Assembly (NCBI GenBank): GCA_030833685.1
Contig: JAURGS010000050.1
Location: 1 to 13,004 of the forward strand
Length of the DNA stretch: 13,004 nucleotides
Origin: Rhodoferax sp.
Lineage (GTDB): Bacteria > Pseudomonadota > Gammaproteobacteria > Burkholderiales > Burkholderiaceae_C
Direction of reading: 5' to 3'
The notes beneath the pieces were generated by a model, which worked only from the letters and a program-made list of their open reading frames with translations, was not told the origin of the DNA and searched no databases. This document shows positions 7,574 to 13,004 of the stretch, one piece after another. Positions within the stretch are counted from its first letter, which is position 1. Each line of letters starts with the position of its first letter. The translations under genes and the position numbers were made by a program.

Positions 7574-8634
7574 GCGCGCGCCTGGTAGTTGGTCTCTAGC
7601 CACTGCCGGTAAGCGCCGGACTGAACTTTGGACACCCAATCCGGGTTGGCCAGGTACCACTGAACCGTTTTGCGGATACCCGTTTCGAAAGTCTCTGTCG
7701 GCCGCCAGCCGAGCTCGCGTTCAATCTTGCTGGCGTCGATCGCGTAGCGCCGGTCGTGGCCGGGGCGGTCGGGCACAAAACTGATTTGCTCCGCATAACT
7801 TTTGCCATCGGGCCGGGGTTGTAGCTCGTCAAGCAAGCTGCACACCGTATTCACAATGAAAAGATTGGGCTTCTCGTTCCACCCACCGACGTTATAGGTC
7901 TCACCCACGACACCCGCCTCTAAAACCCGCCGAATGGCGCTGCAATGGTCTTTGACGTAAAGCCAGTCGCGTACCCGTTGTCCGTCTCCGTAAACTGGCA
8001 AACGTTTGCCGGTCAGGGCATTGACGATCATCAGCGGGATGAGTTTTTCGGGAAAGTGCAAGGGCCCGTAGTTATTGCTGCAATTGGTTGTCAGCACCGG
8101 CAGCCCAAAGGTATGAAGCCAAGCCCTAACCAGGTGATCGCTTGCCGCTTTGCTGGCTGAATAGGGGCTGTTGGGCTCATATTTTTTGTCTTCGGTAAAC
8201 GCCGGGTCGCTTGGCCCAAGGCTGCCGTATACCTCATCGGTGGACACATGCAGAAAGCGAAAAGACGGTTTGGCTTCTTCGTCCAGGGCCTGCCAATAGG
8301 CATGCGCGCTTTGCAATAGCCGCATCGTTCCCATCACATTGGTTTGTATGAAATCCTCTGGGCCGTGAATGGAGCGGTCGACGTGGCTTTCAGCCGCGAA
8401 ATTGACCACAGCGCGAGGCCGATGCTCTGCAAACAAGGCTGAAGTCAACTCACTGTCGCCGATGTCGCCGTGGACAAAAACGTGCCGTGCATCACCTTTG
8501 AGCGCGGCCAGACTGTCCATATTGCCCGCGTAGGTCAGTTTGTCCAGATTCAAAATGGGCTCATCGCTACCAGCCAACCAGTCAAGAACAAAATTGGCGC
8601 CAATAAAGCCTGCGCCGCCGGTGACTAGGATCAT
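7570..8634 (-). CDS. rfbB: dTDP-glucose 4,6-dehydratase
   Basis: RfbB (RmlB) converts dTDP-glucose to dTDP-4-keto-6-deoxyglucose using bound NAD+, step two of dTDP-L-rhamnose synthesis. The 354-residue extended short-chain dehydrogenase opens with MILVTGGAGFIGANF (Rossmann loop 6-12), then DKLTYAGN (31-38), FAAESHVDRSI (79-89), the catalytic STDEVYG with Thr132, Asp133 and Glu134, and YSASK with Tyr158 and Lys162. NCSNNYGP and a C-terminal RPGHDRRYAID are further family marks. The ATG has AGGGA about 8 nt upstream and lies 28 nt after the ManC stop. The gene order B-D-A-C matches many rhamnose clusters. Confidence 0.98.
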   Translation of the reverse strand: MILVTGGAGFIGANFVLDWLAGSDEPILNLDKLTYAGNMDSLAALKGDARHVFVHGDIGDSELTSALFAEHRPRAVVNFAAESHVDRSIHGPEDFIQTNVMGTMRLLQSAHAYWQALDEEAKPSFRFLHVSTDEVYGSLGPSDPAFTEDKKYEPNSPYSASKAASDHLVRAWLHTFGLPVLTTNCSNNYGPLHFPEKLIPLMIVNALTGKRLPVYGDGQRVRDWLYVKDHCSAIRRVLEAGVVGETYNVGGWNEKPNLFIVNTVCSLLDELQPRPDGKSYAEQISFVPDRPGHDRRYAIDASKIERELGWRPTETFETGIRKTVQWYLANPDWVSKVQSGAYRQWLETNYQARA

Positions 8635-8662
8635 TGAAGGTTCCCTGTACTACAAAAAAGGC

Positions 8663-10120
8663 TCAGCGCCCATAAACATCCTCAAAGCGCACGATGTCAT
8701 CTTCACCCAGGTAAGACCCCGATTGAACCTCGATCAACTCCAGGTCCACTTTGCCGGGGTTCTCTAGCCGGTGGGTTGTGCCCAGGGGAATGTAGGTGGA
8801 CTCGTTCTCGCTGAGCAACAGCGTTTCGTCCCCCTTGGTGACGCGAGCGGTGCCGTTGACCACAATCCAGTGCTCGGCTCTGTGGTGATGCATTTGCAAA
8901 GACAGCGAAGCACCAGGCTTCACAACAATTCGCTTGACCTGGAATCGCTCACCGGCATCCACGCCGTCGTAAGAGCCCCAGGGTCTAAAGACTTTGCGAT
9001 GAATGGTGCCTTCAGATCGGCCCTGGCTTCGCAGTTTTTCAACAATGGCCTTCACATCCTGAGTGGCGTCTTTATGCGCCACCAGCACTGCGTCAGCGGT
9101 TTCGACCACAACCAGGTTACTCACGCCCACGCATGCCACGAGTCGGTGCTCGGACATTGCCAACGTACTCTCACACCCGTGCAGTACCGTGTCGCCTTGG
9201 GTCACGTTGCCTTGGGCATCCTTGGGCAGTACATCCCAAAGCGCATCCCAAGCGCCAACGTCAGACCAGCCCGCCTCCAAGGGAATCACCACCGCCTGGG
9301 GTAATTTGGCAGCGGATTTGGGCGCGGCCACACGCTCCATCACCGCGTAGTCGATCGAATCGCTGGGGCAGGCAGAAAAGGCCACCGGGTCAACCCGATA
9401 AAAATCGCCGTCGGTTTTTTGGCTCTGCCAGGCCGTGACGCAGGCGCTATGAATATCAGCACGGCAGTGCTGTAGGGCATGGAGCCAAACCGAGGCTTGG
9501 ACAACAAAAATTCCACTGTTCCACAAATAGTCGCCGCTCTGCACATACCCAATCGCGGTGGCGGTGTCGGGCTTTTCAACGAAGCGCGCAATCGCCCTTG
9601 GAGACTGGCGGTCGCCGTCTGCGCCAGGCGCGGCTTGAATATAGCCGTAGCCTGTCTCGGGGCCGGTGGGCCTGATTCCAAAGGTCACGATGGAGCCGGT
9701 GAGGGCTTGCTGCGCAGCAGCTTGCACGCCTTGGTGGAATGCCGCTGTGTTGGTGATCACGTGGTCTGCGGGCATGACCAGTAGCACGGGATCCTGGCCA
9801 TCCTGCCTCGCAGCCAGGGCAGCCAAGGTGAGGGCGGGTGCCGTGTTACGGCCCACAGGCTCCAACAAAATCTGTCCCCGCAGGCCCAGCAGCCGCAGTT
9901 GCTCGGCGATGACGAACCGGTACTCTTCGTTGCAAACCACCATGGGTGGCGAAATCTCAATATCTGGGACGTCGTTGGCACGCCTGATGGTGGCTTGCAA
10001 CAAGGAGTCCTCGCCGACCAGGCTGAGCAGTTGTTTGGGGTATTTCTCTCGGGACAGTGGCCACAGCCTAGTGCCAGAGCCACCTGACAAAATAATTGGT
10101 TGTATGGAAGTCGTTTTCAT
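8663..10120 (-). CDS. manC: Bifunctional mannose-1-phosphate guanylyltransferase / mannose-6-phosphate isomerase
   Basis: The 485-residue protein has the two-domain layout of the AlgA/ManC/CpsB/XanB family. The N-terminal guanylyltransferase domain (about 1-290) has SGGSGTRLWPLSREKYPKQ (12-30), LLEPVGRNTAPA, MPADHVI and FVEKPD. The C-terminal type II cupin isomerase domain (about 350-485) has FRPWGSYDGVDAGERFQVK, the metal-site cluster SLQMHHHRAEHWIVVNGTA and IPLGTTHRLENPG. It makes GDP-mannose from mannose-1-phosphate and may also interconvert fructose-6-phosphate and mannose-6-phosphate. Some family members have only the transferase activity in practice. The phosphomannomutase needed between the two steps is not in this window. 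The ATG follows the upstream synthase gene by 26 nt, with AAGG about 11 nt upstream. The symbol is a family label. Confidence 0.95.
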   Translation of the reverse strand: MKTTSIQPIILSGGSGTRLWPLSREKYPKQLLSLVGEDSLLQATIRRANDVPDIEISPPMVVCNEEYRFVIAEQLRLLGLRGQILLEPVGRNTAPALTLAALAARQDGQDPVLLVMPADHVITNTAAFHQGVQAAAQQALTGSIVTFGIRPTGPETGYGYIQAAPGADGDRQSPRAIARFVEKPDTATAIGYVQSGDYLWNSGIFVVQASVWLHALQHCRADIHSACVTAWQSQKTDGDFYRVDPVAFSACPSDSIDYAVMERVAAPKSAAKLPQAVVIPLEAGWSDVGAWDALWDVLPKDAQGNVTQGDTVLHGCESTLAMSEHRLVACVGVSNLVVVETADAVLVAHKDATQDVKAIVEKLRSQGRSEGTIHRKVFRPWGSYDGVDAGERFQVKRIVVKPGASLSLQMHHHRAEHWIVVNGTARVTKGDETLLLSENESTYIPLGTTHRLENPGKVDLELIEVQSGSYLGEDDIVRFEDVYGR

Positions 10121-10146
10121 CGTGATGTCGCCTTAAGTTAGTTTGG

Positions 10147-11253
10147 TTAGGTTGCGCGTGCGTCACCCCAGCGCAGGTGCGTGGTGTCGTCGCCGCGGTA
10201 CAAAATGTCGCCTTGGCGATCCACGCAATAGTCAGGCGAAATAACCATTTCACTGAAGCGCATGTCTGCAGCGATGCGGGTGTATTCAAATAGCACGCTA
10301 CGGGTGATTTTGGCGCCGCTGCGGATATGACTGCCATGCCCAATCCAGCAGGGACCGATGATGCTGGCACCAGGCTCGATTCGCGCGCTAGAGCCAATGT
10401 AGACCGGACCTTCAATGCTGACCTGATGCCATGGAATATTGCAGTTGAGTCCAACCCAGACGCCGGGTTTGACTTGTTTGCCTGGAATGGTCACGCCCGA
10501 AACTTCGCCCTTGAGCACCCGCTGCAGGACCGACCAATAATCACTGACACGCCCGATGTCGATCCAGTGAAAGGGCCGGTTTTGCACGTAAAAAGGAAGC
10601 TCGTGGGCGACCAAGTCCGGAAAGAGTTGTGAGCCAATGTCATAGACCTGGTGCTGCGGGATCATGCCAATTACCGCAGGTTCAAAAATGTAGATGCCGG
10701 TACTCGCAAGCGTTGACTTGGCGTCTTTGGGTTGAGGCTTTTCCTGGAATGACTCGATCAGGCCAGTTTGGTCAGCCACAACAATCCCGTAATTCTTGAC
10801 TTCCTCCAACGGCACATCCATACCGATGACACTGGCGATCGCGTTTTTTGCCCGGTGCTCTTCCAGGGCTGCTGTGATATCCAGATCAATCAGTGCGTCA
10901 CCGCACAAGACCAGGGTTGTTTCATCAAAGAAGTCGCTGAAATCCTGAATGCGCCGCATCCCGCCCGCAGACCCCAGCGGTTTGGGCAAGATGTCGCCGT
11001 GATCGCGAATGCCTTCGTAGGAGTAACCAATTTGCACGCCCCAGCGGCTGCCATCACCAAAGTACTCTTCGATTTTTTGGTGATGCCAAGCCACGTTGAC
11101 CATGATTTCCGTGACGTTGTGGCGCGCCAGGTGCTCGATCAGGTACTCCATCACGGGCTTACCCAGAATCGGAATCATCGGTTTGGGGAGATCTTTCGTC
11201 AGTGGTCTGACGCGCGTACCCTGGCCGGCGGCCAGGATCATGCCTTTTGCCAT
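10147..11253 (-). CDS. NDP-sugar synthase, mannose-1-phosphate guanylyltransferase-like with C-terminal left-handed beta-helix
   Basis: The 368-residue protein starts MAKGMILAAGQGTRVRPLT with KPMIPI soon after (nucleotidyltransferase loop 7-19), then GSAGGMRRIQDF (94-105), LCGDALIDLD (116-125, metal-binding Asp), FQEKP (169-173) and WIDIGRVSDYW (230-240). From about 262 the sequence has the hexapeptide character of a left-handed beta-helix (GPVYIGSSARIEPGASIIGP). This resembles GDP-mannose-pyrophosphorylase-like enzymes, including a version common in cyanobacteria that shares the longer loop before LGSAGGMR. The exact substrate is not settled by sequence; GDP-mannose is the natural guess because the next gene is manC, which would make two enzymes for one product. 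Two ATGs lie 6 nt apart: AGAGAGG abuts the first (11259), leaving proper spacing only for the second (11253), chosen here. It is the first gene of the operon. Confidence 0.88.
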   Translation of the reverse strand: MAKGMILAAGQGTRVRPLTKDLPKPMIPILGKPVMEYLIEHLARHNVTEIMVNVAWHHQKIEEYFGDGSRWGVQIGYSYEGIRDHGDILPKPLGSAGGMRRIQDFSDFFDETTLVLCGDALIDLDITAALEEHRAKNAIASVIGMDVPLEEVKNYGIVVADQTGLIESFQEKPQPKDAKSTLASTGIYIFEPAVIGMIPQHQVYDIGSQLFPDLVAHELPFYVQNRPFHWIDIGRVSDYWSVLQRVLKGEVSGVTIPGKQVKPGVWVGLNCNIPWHQVSIEGPVYIGSSARIEPGASIIGPCWIGHGSHIRSGAKITRSVLFEYTRIAADMRFSEMVISPDYCVDRQGDILYRGDDTTHLRWGDARAT

Positions 11254-11259
11254 GAACAT

Positions 11260-11266
11260 CCTCTCT
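11260..11266 (-). promoter_or_regulatory. Ribosome binding site that decides the start of the NDP-sugar synthase
   Basis: On the minus strand AGAGAGG directly touches the ATG at 11259 and sits 6 nt before the in-frame ATG at 11253. A ribosome bound at this site would use the second ATG, giving MAKGMILAAG as the start. Confidence 0.6.
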
Positions 11267-11396
11267 GATTTTTGTTGGAATTATTGTTCAAAACCCGTCT
11301 TGGTCCTGCATTTTCTAGCCTTAGCACTTGCCTTTTAAGTCTGGGCGAACAATTTTTGCGGTTTGTTTTGCGCTTTGATCGCGTCATTCGACGCTG

Positions 11397-11409
11397 TGAT
11401 GCGGCATCA
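11397..11409. promoter_or_regulatory. Palindrome TGATGC-G-GCATCA
   Basis: A perfect inverted repeat with 6-nt arms around one central G lies near the middle of the divergent intergenic region. Its short spacing and symmetry fit a regulator half-site pair better than an RNA hairpin. The factor is unknown and chance occurrence is possible. Confidence 0.35.
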
Positions 11410-11467
11410 AAGCGATAGCCTGCATACCAACACGCCGCAATTGGAGATGACTTTTGCATACACTTGT

Positions 11468-11491
11468 CATGCTTTTGTAAAAGCATGCTTT
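11468..11491. promoter_or_regulatory. Overlapping palindromes before the histidine kinase gene
   Basis: CATGCTTTT-GT-AAAAGCATG (11468-11487) is a perfect 9-nt-arm inverted repeat, and AAAGCATGCTTT (11480-11491) is a perfect 12-nt palindrome that overlaps it. The core ATGCTTT thus appears three times in alternating orientation, 33 to 56 nt before the kinase ATG. This looks like an operator for a dimeric regulator. It is not a standard terminator, because no T run follows on the plus strand. Confidence 0.5.
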
Positions 11492-11523
11492 GAGCCAACC
11501 CCGGAAATCCCTAGAGTTTTCTG

Positions 11524-12999
11524 ATGCCCCAATCCGTCGTTCCTTCGCAGCGCCTGCATATTCTGGTTGCCGATGACATACCCTCATCGCGTACCCAGTT
11601 GACCGAAATGCTCAAAAGCTTAGGCCATCAGGTCATGGCTGTTGACAGTGGCGAAGCCGCGCTTCGCGCAGTTTCGCAGGCCTCGCTAGATCTTGTCCTT
11701 TTGGATTTATTGATGCCCGGCATGACAGGGTTTGATGTGGCACAAACGCTTCGGGACACTGTGACCGAGCGCTGGCTGCCCGTGATTGTGATGTCTTCTC
11801 TGGAAGGGGAGCAGCATCTGATTTACGCGCATTCCAGCGGCGCAGATGATTACCTGGTTCGACCCGTCAGCCCAAGCATGTTGGATGCCAAGTTGCGTCA
11901 TTACGCACGGGTACTGGGCATGCAAAACAGATTGGCTGGCCTTGCCCGTCGGCAAAAAGTAATCAATGACAACATTCTGGACGCGGTCGTGACGCTTGAT
12001 GAGCTGGGTGTCATTCGCGAGTGCAACCAGGCGGCCTCCAGGTTGCTGGCGGGCGCAAATCGCCAGCTACCAGGGCAGGTGGCAGAGGTTGTCTTTGGCG
12101 ACGCGCTGGTGAGCTTGTTGCATGTCACGACCACGACTTTGGTCAGTGGGGATGGTCGGGAGTTTCCCGCCGAGCTTGTCTGGAGCAGTTGGCGCGAACA
12201 GGGGCGTATGCAATACACGCTGGTGATTCACGATCTGACAGAGCGCCGGCGCATTGAGCGCATGAAGGACGAATTTCTTGCCACAGTCAGCCATGAACTG
12301 CGCACGCCACTGACATCGATTTTGGGTGCCTTAGGCCTGATTTCTTCAGGCCTGGCGGGAACATTGCCAAAGCAGGTTACGGAAATGGCGGCTATCGCTA
12401 AGCGCAACGGCGAACGCTTGGGTAAATTGATAGACGATGTGCTTGACTTGACCAAGCTCGAAGGCGGTCAAATGGTATTTAACCCGAGGGCGTGTGACCT
12501 GGGTGACCTTTTGATGGAGGCAGTCAACGGCATCAAGCCGTATGCGGATACGGAAGGTGTCAATCTGATTCTGGGTGCGATGGAAAACTGCCCCCCCGTG
12601 AGGATCGACCCAGACCGGTGCTTGCAGGTCTTGGCCAATTTGTTGTCAAACGCGCTGAAGCATTCGAACCGCGGCGATGCCATACGTGTGCAACTGACCT
12701 TCGATGACCACTTGGCGGTGATCAAGATTAAAGACAAGGGGCCAGGGGTAGATCCTGACTTTCGCCAGCGCATGTTCGAGAAATTCTCCCAAGCTGACGC
12801 GACAGACCAGCGGCCCCAGGGTGGATCAGGCTTGGGTTTGTATGTGAGCAGACTGTTCGTTGAACGCATGGGTGGCCGTATTTTTTGTGAATCTCGGCCA
12901 GGTGCTGGTGCCACCTTTGGTGTGGAGTTTCCATTGGCCACCAATCAAACCCGTAATGTCGGCAATGATGCAGTCAGTAGCCAGGGGCAAGAATGGTGA
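11524..12999 (+). CDS. Soluble histidine kinase with N-terminal receiver domain (REC-PAS-HisKA-HATPase)
   Basis: The 491-residue protein is a cytoplasmic sensor kinase without membrane helices. An N-terminal receiver domain (about 11-128) has the acidic pair Asp17-Asp18, phosphoacceptor Asp61 in LLDLLMPG and Ser91 at the switch position; the nearly invariant Lys reads Arg113 (DYLVRP). A PAS-like domain follows (about 145-238, ILDAVVTLDELGVIRECNQAA). The dimerisation domain carries phospho-acceptor His257 in FLATVSHELRTP, and the ATPase domain has the N box NLLSNALKHS (372-381), DKGPGVD (404-410), FEKFSQAD (418-425) and GGSGLGLYVS (433-442). It therefore probably integrates phosphoryl input on the receiver with a PAS signal and passes phosphate to a partner regulator. 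The ATG lacks a strong ribosome binding site. It is divergent from the sugar operon, and a further gene may start within its last codons. Confidence 0.95.
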   Translation: MPQSVVPSQRLHILVADDIPSSRTQLTEMLKSLGHQVMAVDSGEAALRAVSQASLDLVLLDLLMPGMTGFDVAQTLRDTVTERWLPVIVMSSLEGEQHLIYAHSSGADDYLVRPVSPSMLDAKLRHYARVLGMQNRLAGLARRQKVINDNILDAVVTLDELGVIRECNQAASRLLAGANRQLPGQVAEVVFGDALVSLLHVTTTTLVSGDGREFPAELVWSSWREQGRMQYTLVIHDLTERRRIERMKDEFLATVSHELRTPLTSILGALGLISSGLAGTLPKQVTEMAAIAKRNGERLGKLIDDVLDLTKLEGGQMVFNPRACDLGDLLMEAVNGIKPYADTEGVNLILGAMENCPPVRIDPDRCLQVLANLLSNALKHSNRGDAIRVQLTFDDHLAVIKIKDKGPGVDPDFRQRMFEKFSQADATDQRPQGGSGLGLYVSRLFVERMGGRIFCESRPGAGATFGVEFPLATNQTRNVGNDAVSSQGQEW

Positions 13000-13004
13000 G
13001 CTCA
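12993..13004 (+). CDS. Possible start of a downstream gene overlapping the kinase stop
   Basis: ATG at 12993 and in-frame GTG at 12996 overlap the kinase TGA (12997-12999) in a different frame, with AGGGG ending 5 nt before the ATG. This is the pattern of a translationally coupled next gene, plausibly a cognate response regulator. Only four codons are visible before the window ends, so product and reality are unproven. Confidence 0.3.

Larger units (their letters stand above)
11260..11523. promoter_or_regulatory. Divergent intergenic region between sugar operon and histidine kinase
   Basis: This 264-nt AT-richer gap must hold the promoters for the leftward sugar operon and the rightward kinase gene. 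I see no strong sigma-70 box pair on either strand; a poor candidate for the kinase is TTGCAT (11454-11459) with TAAAAG (11478-11483) at 18-nt spacing. Palindromes at 11397-11409 and 11468-11491 are listed separately. A 7-nt inverted repeat, ATTGTTC (11283-11289) and GAACAAT (11347-11353), lies on the operon side. No small gene is convincing here. Confidence 0.5.

Noticed and set aside
1..13004. CRISPR arrays, tRNA or rRNA genes, insertion sequences, phage genes
   Set aside because: I looked through both strands and saw no regularly spaced repeats, tRNA-like T-loop/acceptor pattern, transposase or integrase motif.

Overview
The window looks like a chromosomal segment from a Gram-negative betaproteobacterium, most likely Burkholderiales and possibly Comamonadaceae. 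That placement is inferred from protein character: a long form of GlmS with an insert before the VHNG motif, a complete dTDP-rhamnose gene set, and an N-terminal-receiver histidine kinase. No rRNA, tRNA, CRISPR array, transposase or phage gene is visible, and nothing clearly marks the segment as recently acquired.

Layout. Nearly everything up to about 11.26 kb reads on the minus strand. Transcription starts at the right with a six-gene nucleotide-sugar cluster: a GDP-mannose-pyrophosphorylase-like NDP-sugar synthase (10147-11253), bifunctional ManC/AlgA-type enzyme (8663-10120), rfbB (7570-8634), rfbD (6677-7573), rfbA (5760-6665) and rfbC (5215-5763). Gaps are 4-nt overlaps to 28 nt, so this is almost certainly one operon. 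It makes GDP-mannose and dTDP-L-rhamnose, precursors for exopolysaccharide, capsule or O-antigen. No glycosyltransferase, polymerase, flippase or phosphomannomutase lies in the window. glmS (3233-5107) follows after 107 nt on the same strand and supplies glucosamine-6-phosphate for cell envelope sugars.

After a 331-nt stretch without a convincing gene (2902-3232) comes a tightly coupled pair of proteins of unknown function: a DUF1800 protein (1408-2901) and a DUF1501 protein with a Tat-like signal (235-1404). At the left edge is the start of a membrane protein on the same strand (1-146, cut by the window).

On the right, divergent from the sugar operon across a 264-nt intergenic region with two palindromic sites, lies a soluble REC-PAS-HisKA-HATPase histidine kinase (11524-12999). 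A second gene may start inside its last codons. The divergent arrangement suggests, but does not prove, that the two-component system and the sugar operon are linked.

I do not see a clearly new system. The least understood parts are the DUF1800/DUF1501 pair, the non-coding stretch 2902-3232, and the palindrome cluster before the kinase.
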